This document shows, piece by piece, positions 22,471 to 33,862 of a DNA stretch of 64,000 nt (positions are counted from its first letter, which is position 1; every line of letters starts with the position of its first letter). The position numbers and the translations under genes are program-made. The DNA lies in NCBI GenBank assembly GCA_019096065.1, contig JAGUCH010000002.1:8506501-8570500 (forward strand), read 5' to 3'. This DNA is from Paracyclopina nana (Eukaryota > Arthropoda > Copepoda > Cyclopoida > Cyclopettidae). The notes beneath the pieces are model-generated. The model was not told where the DNA came from and ran no database searches. It saw nothing but the letters and a program-made list of their open reading frames with translations.

Positions 22471-22966
22471 CTACAGCGCTGAGCGCACAGTCTGACTGAG
22501 CTGTGGTAGGCTTCAATCGAAATTTCAATAGAATTCTGTGGATTTCACTTCCAAAAATTTCCATAACCCATCAAAATTTAGCAAAATGTGCCTAAATTGC
22601 ATACTTTTTGATAAAGACAGAACTTATCTGGGAGCTCTGTTTAAAAAGCGAGAGATTAGCCCGCTCGCTTCCATCACGGACGTCATTTGAGCTCACGCGC
22701 TATGTAGTAAGAACTACTAGCGCCACCGCAGGTAAGCAAAATGATTTGGTGATTTTAGCATGCAAAACTTGCGTCAAGAACTCACTAACCCCCCTCTCTG
22801 CGCAAGACTAAAAATAGATAAGAACATGAACTCAATTCTCAAAAATTCTGGTCGGCGTTGAGTAGCTTCGGCTCCGGTTGAGACTTCGTCTTCTTCGGGT
22901 GCGCGCACCATCGCCGATGCGGCCCACGACAAATAAGCTATGTTTTCAAAGCTCGAACATGGAATT

Positions 22967-23140
22967 TGATGAAGCCTTTGATTAGAATAATCAGAAACTG
23001 TCAAACTGAGGCAATTGAGCTAGCTAGATTCTCACATCTCAGCTACAAAAGAAAAAAGCCTTAGCGGAGAAGTGAGAATCTTGCTTGCTCAATTGCCTCA
23101 GTTTGACAGTTTCTGATTATTCTTATCAAAGGTGTCATCA
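22967..23140. repeat. 174-bp hairpin-forming inverted repeat
   Basis: The left arm (from about 22967, TGATGAAGCCTTTGATTAG) pairs with the right arm (to about 23140), sharing AATCAGAAACTGTCAAACTG and TGAGGCAATTGAGC. Arms are about 65 bases, with a 40-base loop. No flanking duplication is clear. The right arm runs directly into the dsRNA-binding-domain fragment. Confidence 0.8.
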
Positions 23141-23432
23141 GTTGCAGCGCATTTATGAAAAAAGTTACGCGATAATGATCGAGGCAACTGAAAAACTTGA
23201 GACCCTTTCCGTGATTGGTCAATCCGCCAAGTCTTTGGCAGCACTCGCACCAAAAACCCCCGTCTCACTATTACAAGAGCTTTATGTCTGAAAGGGAATA
23301 ACTCCAAAATATGATCTCGTTCAAATTGAAGGTGCCGTGCACGAGCCCACGTTCAAATACCGAGTGTCAGTGGGTGACCTCGTGGCTGCTCGTGGCCACA
23401 GTCAGAAAGAAACAGTTGAGGAAAAAACTTGA
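23141..23432 (+). pseudogene. Fragment with a dsRNA-binding domain (PRKRA/TARBP2/loquacious type)
   Basis: One frame reads through KTPVSLLQELYV, a TGA at 23289-23291, then KGITPKYDLVQIEGAVHEP and FKYRVSVGDLVAARGHSQKE. This matches the first dsRNA-binding domain of TRBP/PACT/loquacious proteins, the partners of Dicer in small-RNA loading. The in-frame TGA sits where the family usually has Arg or Gly, and the frame stops again shortly after SQKE, before the C-terminal helix. No start or neighbouring exon is evident. I read it as a decayed fragment; a sequencing error at the TGA would not rescue the missing helix. Confidence 0.55.
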
Positions 23433-24140
23433 CCGGCCTGATAATGAGCCAATCTTCAAAGGCAAAGTGAATTTAAGCCTGAAAGAGCTTCAAAGCCCAT
23501 ATGAAGTTTGGCTGTTAAAAGTACCCAAAAAGGTCAGTGTATGACAACTTTTGTTACACGTTCTATTTAAAACATTGGCTAATGTTACTTTTTCTTGTTT
23601 ACACATCCAGATTAAAGGAGATTGATATGAGGGACAAGAGCTGTCACTTGATGCTGATTCTGATGCAGTGCTCGAATTGGACAATGGGATAAAGCTAGAT
23701 TCGGTTATTGACAAGAAGAAGTTCAAGTTACCTTTTGTTATTCCGAAAGACAGCAAAGATCTTGTTGCCACTAGAATCAAGCAAGGGCTGAGGGCTGAAA
23801 AAGCATATGGCTAGTTTCGAGATTCCAGACAGGCTCGTAAACGAGGTCAGCAAACAGAATTTGTCCAGTTTGACTATGAAGAGGAAGCCGATGCGGGTAA
23901 ATATCACTTGATTTGGCACCATTGTTCGCGCTATTGATGATACCTCTTATGTACCCAACTTTAGTCTCGATACAGTTCAAAGGAAAAATTACGCTCACTC
24001 TCACGTCAACTTAAAGAAGACATCCTTTTTTTCGGCCTAGAGGATCCACCCGAAGTAATAAGCAAAGTTACCCCTTCGCCTGCCAAAAGTTTGCGCAAAA
24101 AAAAGAAAACGAGATACGTAACCAACGCCACAGTTTGTGG
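23433..24140 (+). pseudogene. Decayed multi-exon gene fragment, identity uncertain
   Basis: A series of protein-like pieces with plausible splice sites: NEPIFKGKVNLSLKELQSPY then EVWLLKVPKK (GTCAGT donor near 23535); after an acceptor near 23611, IKGD, a TGA, then GQELSLDADSDAVLELDNG and DKKKFKLPFVIPKDS; a frame change near 23810 to SFEIPDRLVNEVSKQN; and after an acceptor near 23962 a segment ending in a basic run (SLRKKKKTRY). At least one in-frame stop and one frame change argue for decay. The WLLKVP segment and basic tail weakly recall the Pol I subunit POLR1G/RPA34, but I would not name it. Confidence 0.35.
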
Positions 24141-24162
24141 TGTTTATTATATTGATGAGAAA

Positions 24163-27100
24163 TCAACTTCGTCTTGGCACACGATTATCTTTGTCATCAA
24201 GTTTGAGCATAACTTTTTCAGCCCAATCGCTGTTGACAGCAACACGATCGTAAAGTCTGGGTCTCTGTCCGACTGTGGAGCAGCCTTTTCTCCAAGCAAG
24301 GACACCAATCAAGTGCCAGTCTTCCTTGTATTGGCACAAAAGCGGGGCACCAGCGAATTCTTCGCCTGAGCACGGTATTCCAGGAGCAATGTTCTCCTCA
24401 GTACATATCGTGTGCGGTGACACCTCGCTCATTTCCTCGCACACCTCTCGTTTGGCGGGACTCACGTAAACCTTGGCCATTTCTTCGGATCCAATTGTCC
24501 AACCCAAGGTGACACAATTGGAAGTTTGGTTAACAAAGCTGTCTTCCAATGGCAGACAGACCGGTCTTGCGAAATCCGAAAATAAAATGGGCTCATCCAT
24601 TTTTAGCATCACTACGGAGTTGCCCTCTACGGGGGACTTCACCATCCCTATGATGGTCCTTTTCTGCTCCCATGGTGCCCTGCTTTGAAGCCTAACGCTC
24701 GCAAACCGAGCTGACCATTTGGCTTTGCCCTGGCTATGAAAAGTGCAAAAATTAGTGATTGATAAACGTTTGCCCTCTTACTTTACCCTTGAAAGCAAGA
24801 AGCTGTAGTCATGATCCATTGGTCATTAACGAGAGTTCCATCGCAAACGTGCTGATTGTTTTTGTACAGGGCCACCAGCCAGGGCCAATCTCCGTGAAGG
24901 GCAACATCCCTCCTTGTCTCGAGCCTAGCTCTTGCCTCAGAAGCTACGTGGGCTGGGCGCCGTCCACATGACAGATGATCGCAAGTAATATTTACCACGT
25001 TCCTATTATAGATTGAATTAATATTACCTTGACCGATATATGCATATAATTGCGAAACCTTCTGACGCATGGCGCATTGATGAAGTTTTTATCGCCAGAC
25101 ATGGGTCCCACCATGTCCACGTACTTGGCACTTGCGGCCCCCAGGTCTAAAGAGTCCGTGATTATTTGGATATCCACCATGCTTTTGTACTCAAGCATTG
25201 CGCACATGGATCCTCCCAGGTTCTGTAGCACCGAATCCATTTGGTCAATTGGAATGCTCGAGTTCATGTTGTCAGCACACACTTTGCCAACCTCTCCAGA
25301 ATCTTGGTAGACTAAATACCCACTCTTGTAGTACTGATGAACGTAGCTAACAAACTGCGCATTCGGAGCCAGGGATACTGCAAAAAAGATGAATGCATAA
25401 CTGCAGTACTGACTATCTAATATTTTACTCACAGCATCCCCGTTCATCTGCTCCGTTGTCACAATCGATATTGCCATCGCACATTTTCTCCTTGGATATG
25501 CAAGTCTTCGTGACTCCACAATGAAAGTGGTGCTCTGGACAATAAGGGCAATAAAGCTCGTCAGAAAAGTCAGGACAGTCCACTACTCCATCGCAGATCA
25601 AGTCAGCTTTCCCCACATTTCGCAACTCTGAAACGCAGCCTGGCTTTGAAATGCAAGCTCCTGGTCCATCGGACTCAGTTGCAAAATTTTCGCAGTCAAT
25701 TTTGGCTTTAATGTCTTCCGGAATAACGTCGGAACAATCGTCCATAAATTCCACGCAGAAATCTTTGCAAGGCAAGACCATTTTGTCGTTGTAGCACACG
25801 GGTTGCAAAATCTGGCATAAAAACTCGTAACCCAGAGTATGACACTTCGAGCCGATTATGTCCCTAGTGTGGTTAATATTTCAAAATTTATTGACATGAC
25901 ACTGCCAAGTTTCATTGAATTTTTGAGCTTACCTAAAAGAGTCCACCACTGACTCGGCTTCTATTAAAGAGGTGTGGCCGAGACCATTAGGAATGATGGT
26001 GTAGTTGTATGGTAAGTCTTTGCAAAAGTCAACCGTGAGTGGTGTGCACTTTCCTGGAACACTGGATGAATTTGATGTAAAGGACCGCCGTCCAGGCTTT
26101 TCCGAAGTATTTTCGCCGAAATTTATAGCTGTCGAGGTTTCACGCACCAATGTTGGTGGGGCATTTTGAAGTCGCTCTGCCGGAAATGTAAACAAAGCGT
26201 TAGCATTTTTCTTTGTTGACTCTTCCGCTTTTTTGACATCGTTACCTTCTACGCGTAGAGACCTGGAATCAATTTCAATTTCGGCCAAGTAGGAGTCCCT
26301 ATGATTTTTGGCCATAATTTCTTTCTCGAGCACTCGATGCAAATCAGTGGATGTCACATTCGCATCTTGAGGCTTCATGTGAATATTGAAATGAACTTTG
26401 ACGCCTTTTGGCCCAAGGCCTTCGAGCAGAAGCACTTCATTGAACAAGTATGAGTGGGCAAGCTCGCTAGCGCTCAAAACTTGATCCAATTTGAGCTGGT
26501 AAAACCTCGATTTTTCGGATTGCACAAAATTGAGCCCTGAAGAGTCTGTAGCCACGGGAAGAAAGTCTCCTCGAGTCACTACGAACTCTCCCTTGAAAAC
26601 ATTGTCATCAAAGGGCAGATTTGCCTTCAAGAATTGATCTACGAGGGTGATTTTATCAGAAAATGGCCACATTATTCCCATAATCATCTACTTACATCCA
26701 AAGTAGATACCGGCTGAAGCGATGACTAGCGTGATGACCATGGCAAGGCTGACACTGACGAACCATTTTCTCTCGGTGCACCTTGATCTGTTTGTTCTTC
26801 TTATCCTGATGGAGGAATCTGTTCCAGACGTAGATGAAGGTGGCGAAAAAAGGGAGTGATCGCCTTGGCCTGGTAAGTACTGAGCGAGAAATTGGAAATT
26901 AGCAACTGTGGCAAGCAGATGGTGCTTAGATTTGACAAAAGACGGGCTGAAATTTAGCTTCATAAATCTTACGGAAGAAGGAGACTTTAACGGATATTCG
27001 CGATGGTGATGCTGTTGATGATTGTGCGAGGAAAACTCCTCTGGGGCAGGAATTACAATCATCGACGGAATTTTAGGCGTGTTCGTTTTCTTGTTTGCCT

Positions 27101-29159
27101 TAAGAACTCTTTTGTCATCATTCTCAAAGTCGGAGGGAGCCTCAAGAACCTCCATGAGAACCTCTTCTTGAATGCCGCCGCACATTTTCTTCTGGTGAGC
27201 GCAATTTTGCTACAAATAGTATTTGATGCAGGTTGAATCTAACTAGAGCAGCTTTTTGTCTTGAGTCAATGTCTGGTTCGATTGCCAAGCAACCAAAACT
27301 AAGCAGAGGGAAAGTTGTCATCTTGTTGCTAATTGCAGGTAAAATGAGAAGATTTCAAGAGTGTTGGTTTGATGTTGTCACTTTGATATGGATGAAAATT
27401 CGCTTTCCACTTTAATTGCATGCTACCAATGAGGAAGAAATTATGCAGATTGACAACATCTGCGTATGCTACGTTTGCTTTTCTCCTCACACCACAAGAC
27501 AACAAAATTTGCTCCGTTCACATGCAAAGAATTCCCTATGCAAAATTAGCTGTAGTTAAAGAAACTCATGTAAATAGATGAAGTTTCTTACGCTGTAGTC
27601 ACTGGAGGAAAGTTTTTCCGATTTTGAGACTAGTCATTTAGACATTAGCCATTTTGGTCAACTCACGATGAAACAACGGCTTTTTCACACGCAAGCCTGC
27701 CATTTCAGAATCATTTTGTCCCCCTATCATCGTTATACGTATGTGCTTCCCTTCTACTTTCACCGAGCGCGATGCTAACTTCCCCCTTTTAATTTGTGCT
27801 ACTATACACCTATATACACATTCAGTGGCGTGGTCGACCTTTAAAATGCTACCTAGTAGTTTTACTGGTTGACTGACCTATATCAATGATTTGTTATAGC
27901 AAATTAGGGATTTAATTGAACTTTAACTCGAAATGCACAGAGCAGAGAAAATTAGACTTTTCTTTTATAGCACTTAGTTGATGATGGCTGCAAGGTGAAG
28001 TGCAAATGCGTGACATTTCTCAGCCATTTTTTGGAACGTCCAAACTACATTCAGTTGGCCTCTTAATGAGCTCAACAAATGAGCCATTAGCTGAATTTTT
28101 TGCCGAAGCACGGTTGTTATTCTGAGCATGTGTGGGAAAGCTTAGCGAAACGAAATGAAAAATCACGCATATCCTTCTAATCAGCCTCCTTTTTCAATTG
28201 TAATAGTGCTATGTAGAAACATTATTTTGGCACCAGATTGGTACTCTTTCGTATCAGCAGATGATTGTAATTCTTTTTGAAACCACGAAGAAATGCGGTC
28301 TCTAATTCGCAAATGTTTCTTTATTTTCCTAAGAAGGGCAATTTTGGCCGATTCACGTATAAGTTAAAACCACAATAACAAAAAGCCAAAAGCATAACCT
28401 TTGCTTAGAAACGTGCCAAAAACTTGAAAAATTGAACTTTAAAAAGTTTCAATACTTATCATAGCTTTTATAATGAAGCAAATGAACGGGATTACGGCTT
28501 GCCAATACTATTGTCAAAAATCAATCAAACTAATTAACCTTGGTTGTCCTTGTGAAAGATGGCAAGCGTCAAAACAGTACAAATAATTCAGTGGGCATAA
28601 TGACAGACAGACAAACAAGAAAGTGAGAGGAAGAGTCGTTGTACTTTGGTCGTTTAAAGAAAAACCTCAAGGAAAAGAGAAAATTCGAATTTATTGGGGG
28701 CGATGCTATTCAATGCAAAAACCAAAATTACGGAAATTGTGCCCTCGAACTCGAATGCGCTCTTTTTGATTGAGCGTTTTTCATGGTACATTGAGTGGAT
28801 CTTACCTGATGTTGGGATCGTTTGCAAAACTGTTTCTCTTGATGCTCCAATAGCAAGTCAGGATTTTCGACATAAGTGAACTCCTCCTCTTCAGCTGTCT
28901 TCATCCTGGATTTGGGTCTGCGAACATCCATGGGCTCAGTAATGAAGCTGATGCCGCCCCCATTTTCATTCAGATTATGACTGGATCTTCTGCGATGGTG
29001 GTGGTGATGCTTGTGGTGATGATGTTGCCTTGAGTTGGCTCGTGAATGGTGTACCGATTGGCTGCCACCAGGATGGACCTCTGGGTTGGCAAACGAGGTT
29101 GTCCTTGTGTGGCTGGCACTGCTATGGCGACCACTGTGATGTCTGTGATGCGAGGCCAT
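24163..29159 (-). CDS. Corin-like mosaic type II membrane protein, protease-dead
   Basis: Exons 29159-28806, 27209-26696, 26638-25933, 25863-25433, 25377-25059, 25002-24787 and 24733-24163 keep one reading frame, about 1,036 residues. The first exon is His-rich and cytoplasmic; if it is not used, ATG 27185 gives 910 residues. Then come a membrane anchor ([19 protein letters not shown]), a SEA-like domain ([11 protein letters not shown]), a frizzled domain ([14 protein letters not shown] to CVEFMDDC), two LDL-receptor class A repeats ([32 protein letters not shown]), an SRCR-like region and a trypsin-fold domain. This order matches corin. All three catalytic residues are changed: TTASC for TAAHC, NSVVMLK for the DIALLKL site, and [10 protein letters not shown] for GDSGGP. 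It cannot cleave by the usual mechanism. The exon 4 donor (GTTTCG) is weak but is the only one fitting frame and intron size. Confidence 0.88.
27210..28805 (-). other. Long first intron of the corin-like gene
   Basis: 1,596 AT-rich bases between the His-rich exon (donor GTAAGA) and the membrane-anchor exon (acceptor TTTGTAG). By far the longest intron in the window. No ORF or clear repeat inside; a second promoter upstream of ATG 27185 is possible. Confidence 0.5.
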
Positions 29160-31477
29160 TTGTTATCATTCCTAACCTACGACCTAGCTATCCAAAACTG
29201 AAATGGTTCAAGTTTAGGAGCGCCCGGGATAGAAAAGTTGTTCAGCAGCCGCATTGTCCTTATACGAGCGACGCGTGACGTTTCAAGCGTCAGTTTTCCT
29301 TTACAAACACGATAGATGTTCTATAGCTTCCAAAAGGGAGAAGCCATAAGGTTTCAGACGGGATTCAAGTAGTTTAAAAACAATTGCTGAAAAAGAAAAG
29401 TGCATTGTTTCAAAAACCAATGCAAATGCTTGTTAATTTTACGGTGACCTTTTGGTACTCGTTAAAATACGCATAATAAGGTGCGTGTTGGGCAAGAGTC
29501 AATTATCAAAGTAGTGATGAGTTGTGAAGACTAGTGCAGCAGAAGGAGAAAATTCCCCTTCTTGTATCATGATTTGTTTGCCAAAATGCTGGAAAAGGTG
29601 ATACAGCGAATTTATAGGGGTACCGCTCTAAGCATACAGGAGTAGCACAGTGCTTAATGATCCTTGCCTGAATTTAAAACTTGGTTCAGAGTTGCAATTA
29701 GAGGTTAGATTAATTAAAAAACGACTGTCCGTTTTCTTCTGGCTCACATGGCCGACATTTTAAACTTTCAAAGAGAAACAATTACGCCAGCTGATTTGAT
29801 GCACACTAAATATTTAATGGCAAGCTATCTTGACAAATCGATTGCTTTGATGCACATCTTGTAAATTGATCAAAAGAGCTTGAACCATTTTTCTTTTATA
29901 TCCCTGCTTGCGTCATGTGCTTCTGCTGAATCTAGAGGTGACGACCACGATGAAGAAAATGACAAGCCAAATTGGCATCCTGCTGAGCTCACGTCAAGAA
30001 ACAGAGCAATATTTTCATGAAATTCGAGAGAGGCATGATTTCTCATTCTTTAATCATTCTGTGGTTTTTCTTCAAAACTCTTTATTGGACTTACACACTT
30101 TTACGTCCATTTGTAATGGGAAGATAAAGTATATTGCTTGATTTTTGTGGCCACACATGCTGCTACTTTACTTGAAAACTCTTAAAACAATTGACTACTA
30201 GAAAATGTGAGCTGAAAAATTGAAACTTGGCTAATGGGTGGGACAAAAAGGATCTGATGATGATGAGACTACTCTAGAGCCCCCTCTAATTAGTACTTTC
30301 TTGCATGGCAGTGCCATGGTGAAAACTGAAAGTGGAGCTTTTAACCTTTTTGCTGATGACCAAACCCACCGGTTTATGGTCATTCTTCTAATAATGGAAG
30401 CATAAAAGTTGGATTGCACTACAAACATCAGATGGCTCGCACTGAAACCGAGGAAGGGAAATTGACGCAGAGCTAGGCTAGGTGCAAATGGCAGCGAAAA
30501 TATGTGGGAAAGTAGCAACACGAGAATAAATTGCTCACAATTACTGCAGAAATGCCCGTAGCGACATTTTTCGTAAGTTTCCTAAAAAAGAACAGGCCTT
30601 ATTTGCTGCAAAGCAAACAAAATATTCTGCTGTAGCAAATTAATAACGGCCTACAAGCCGAACGATTTATCTTGGGTCTGGTTCACCTGCAACATCATGA
30701 ACAAAATATTCCCCGGTTTCAACTTGATATTAGTAAAAATCACGCACTTCTAAGATACTTTCTCAGACCATACCTTCAGAATCGTAGTAACAAAAGCTTT
30801 GCTATTTATCAAATCATTTCGAACCATTGTTTTGCCATAATATCAGATTTCCTTGTTCTTTTAAAGTACTTTCATAAAACCATCTGCTAGCATGCATGTT
30901 TGACTTTTTGGAGCTTGAGCAGGAGTACATCTTAACCGAAGATTTAACCGCCATGTGGTCTTTCCGTAGAGGAATCATCAACAGCATCTTGCTACTATCA
31001 GTCTGTCGACAGATTCTTCAGGCTCAAGTAGAAATCGCAATGCGCGGAGAAATTAGGAAATTAAATTGCCATAAATCGTAAGTAGCAGCAATTACGAAGC
31101 CGGTGCAGCCAAATTATTTTATGGATGACAAGACTCGAGAGACCGATTAAAGATAAAAAAGATTCAGGTACCTAGTGCACAATGCTCACATTGAACGGTT
31201 ACTATAAAAGAAAGGTGTGAATTGACAAATAGTTTGCAAAAATAGCACGTGCTCCTCGGCATCATATTTGAGCATCTAATTTAATTAGAATTTACATTTT
31301 TCTTCTTTCAAACTCAACGTGGCAATAGCGTTGTTACTTTTATCTTGCTATTGTCGCATTCATAATCTAAAAGAATTGCTATCTTACCTACTTCTGATTT
31401 ATCATGATACCAAACGGAAGGCACGGAAGGGTCATCAAACGCACTTCTCAATAGTTAAAAGTATATTTCCTCTTATT
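29160..31477. other. Intergenic, no gene seen
   Basis: 2.3 kb, AT-rich. Short open frames (up to 96 codons) show no domain, start context or splice pattern. The left part is the probable promoter of the corin-like gene; the right part should hold the ESF1 3' UTR. Confidence 0.5.
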
Positions 31478-33463
31478 TCAATGCCTGGACTTTTTTACGT
31501 TATGTTTCCCTCTTTTAGACTTCGCCTTAACAGAGTTGACCAAAGAGTCAAGCGACGATTTCGTTTCTGCTTTACTCTTTTTGGGGGAAGGCTCCTCAGA
31601 TTCTTGATTTGGCTTGAATTTGCCAATACGTTTCTGCTTTTCCTCAATGACTTCTTGCATTGACTTTGTTTTTTTGAAACTGGGATGACTTGGATCGACG
31701 TTGTAATTAGGGTTCTCGAAAACAGCCGAAAATCTGGGATCGTCAAAGTCCATCTTAAAGCTGTCTTCCACCACCCCACCAGCTTTTTTGGCCTTTTTCT
31801 TGGCCTTTTTAGACTGTGCTTGCTCTTTGACAATTTGTTTGTAATCAAAGTGGTCTTTGTCGTCGTCCGAATCCATGACCAACAGCGACAGATCTTTGCT
31901 ATCACCGATTGCATCAGAGTTCTCTTTCATAGCAGTCTTTTTCTGCTTGCCTTTCTTATTTGGCTTTTGCGAGATGTCCTGCTTAAAGAAGGGATCATTA
32001 AAGTCATCATCTGATGGCAAGTCCGCTTCTTCATCCCCTGAATTAGCTTGCTTCTTAGTTTTGCCGCGCTTTTCCTTGCGTTTTTCTTTTTTCTTGTGCA
32101 AATATTGCTCCCATGGCGTCATGGTCTCGACACTTTTTTCAATAGCAGCTTTTCGCTTATCAGCCTCTGGCACAAATGTCATTTCCATTCCACCCTCTTC
32201 TTCATTTTCGTCACTAGATTCTTCATGGGCACCAGCATCACTGCTGACCCCATTCAACAGCGCCCTATATTTGGCAATAACGGCTTCGTCGTCCTCCTCT
32301 TCAGACATTTCAGCATCATGAACGGTTTTGCTACCGCCTTCTTCATCCTCGTCCTCCGATGAAGAGGATGCAAGATATGCTTTCAATGCCTTTTCATCAA
32401 TGTCGTCACTTTCAAATGCTTTCTGCATAACTTGAAGCCTCTCTGGGTCAGTTTCGTCCCAAGTTAAATCTACCTTGCCCATAGCGAGGGCACTAGTAGA
32501 GAAGAATTTTGGCTTGTAAGCCTCAGGATCGGGAAGCTTGCTGCAAGTTTCTTTGGGTGGGTCATCTTCAAAGTCCATTTCGTCTGGAATGAACCTCAAA
32601 TCAAATTTGGTTGCGGACAGCTCATATTCGTTGCCGTCACATTGAGTGTAGACGCGATTGGCAGCAACTTCGCTATTGAACTCGGCAACAGCATAGTAAT
32701 ATTTGAGCCTGTTGATCTGGTATTTTCTGACCCTCTCCATATCTTTTTCATCATCAGCGTCGTTCTCCTCCTCGTCACTCTCTTCTTCTTGTGCAGCTTG
32801 TTTGCCCCTCAATTCTTGAGGCCCCAAGGCATCCTCTTCGGCCATTCTCTTTTTACCGAATTCCGAGGGGTAAATGGACACCTTCAAAAGCCTTCCGCCT
32901 GGCGAGCAGAATGATGACAGAACCAAAAAGAGGTCTTGGGCAGTCACCCTGTCCCAGTCCATGTTGCACACAGCCAACCGCTTAGTCGCTTCCTCGGTTG
33001 TGTCAGCATCGTGATCAAGCTCTCCCCATTTGTCAAACTCTGCTTCCTCCTCTCCACTTTTTACTTTAGCCTCTCCCTCTTCATCAGAAGAATCGTCCTC
33101 GCCAGAACTGCTATCGGAAAGGAAAGCCTCTCCTCTGGCATAATCCACACTGGGATCCTTGATGGCCTTTTCAATTTCTCTCACAGGCTTCCCCTTCTTC
33201 TTAGTCTCCTTCTTTTTCGCATTCTCACCATCGTCGCTGCTGTCATCTTCGTCGCTCGTGTCCATTCGGTAAAACTTTTCATAGTTCTCCTTAGTAGAAA
33301 AATCTCCGGGACGGCCTCTCTTGTCCACGCTCACCTTGGACACGAACCGCTTGTCTTTGAACAAGGCTTGGAACCGGTCGTCAATTTTGACCTTCCGCTC
33401 CTTTTTTGGCACATTTCGGTACTTGGGGTCAGTGAACAGTTTAGAAAACCTTGGATCATCCAT
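31478..33463 (-). CDS. ESF1: ESF1 nucleolar pre-rRNA processing factor
   Basis: A nucleolar protein of small-subunit pre-rRNA processing. One exon, 661 residues from MDDPRFSKLFTDPKY. The N-terminal motif DDRFQALFKDKRF and the repeat-like C-terminal MDFDDPRFSAVFENPNYNVD are family signatures. The middle holds an RNA-recognition-like region (RLAVCNMDWDRVTAQDLFLV). Long Asp/Glu/Ser acidic blocks alternate with Lys-rich stretches, and the protein ends in a basic tail. Divergent from the Ly6-like gene, 399 bases away. Confidence 0.95.
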   Translation of the reverse strand: MDDPRFSKLFTDPKYRNVPKKERKVKIDDRFQALFKDKRFVSKVSVDKRGRPGDFSTKENYEKFYRMDTSDEDDSSDDGENAKKKETKKKGKPVREIEKAIKDPSVDYARGEAFLSDSSSGEDDSSDEEGEAKVKSGEEEAEFDKWGELDHDADTTEEATKRLAVCNMDWDRVTAQDLFLVLSSFCSPGGRLLKVSIYPSEFGKKRMAEEDALGPQELRGKQAAQEEESDEEENDADDEKDMERVRKYQINRLKYYYAVAEFNSEVAANRVYTQCDGNEYELSATKFDLRFIPDEMDFEDDPPKETCSKLPDPEAYKPKFFSTSALAMGKVDLTWDETDPERLQVMQKAFESDDIDEKALKAYLASSSSEDEDEEGGSKTVHDAEMSEEEDDEAVIAKYRALLNGVSSDAGAHEESSDENEEEGGMEMTFVPEADKRKAAIEKSVETMTPWEQYLHKKKEKRKEKRGKTKKQANSGDEEADLPSDDDFNDPFFKQDISQKPNKKGKQKKTAMKENSDAIGDSKDLSLLVMDSDDDKDHFDYKQIVKEQAQSKKAKKKAKKAGGVVEDSFKMDFDDPRFSAVFENPNYNVDPSHPSFKKTKSMQEVIEEKQKRIGKFKPNQESEEPSPKKSKAETKSSLDSLVNSVKAKSKRGKHNVKKSRH

Positions 33464-33862
33464 GACAGTATTTCTGTTTTCTGTTTTACACGTTTTTCAC
33501 TCTGTTTACATCCCACGAGAGAGACTGCATCGAAAAGTAGGCCGAGCAAATTTTGTTTAGTGTTAACGTTTGCCCGTTTTAGGGCATCAAGTGTAAGCCA
33601 AAGCAATCATTATCAATAAAGAAAAGCTAATGCAATCTTCTTGCGAAGAAAAGGGGATCAAGCATTAATTTCAATCGTATTATTAGTACTTTTCTCAGCC
33701 ATTTCCAAATAATTGGTTTCATATGTAGTAGCCTTGAGTGCAACAGGCTACAGCTATGCTATCCTATGTAGTATCCAGGTATGAAGTCTCCGGTCCGCTC
33801 CCACTTTGTTGCAGCAGAAGTACCCCAACCAACAGCAACCTTTTCTTGAGTATGTGATCAGG
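33464..33862. other. Shared upstream region of ESF1 and the Ly6-like gene
   Basis: 399 bases between two divergent starts; no ORF or repeat. Promoters for both genes are expected, but no element is clear. Confidence 0.45.

Noticed and set aside
22774-23004. 76-codon minus-strand ORF over the hairpin
   Set aside because: Half of it is the hairpin arm; no domain or splice support.
25028-25053. GTCAAG|GTAATA as the donor of corin-like exon 4
   Set aside because: It would leave a 26-base intron and put the next exon out of frame; the upstream GTTTCG donor fits phase and a typical intron length.
31495-33619. ORFs up to 227 codons overlapping ESF1
   Set aside because: Shadows of the Lys/Glu-rich ESF1 coding sequence.
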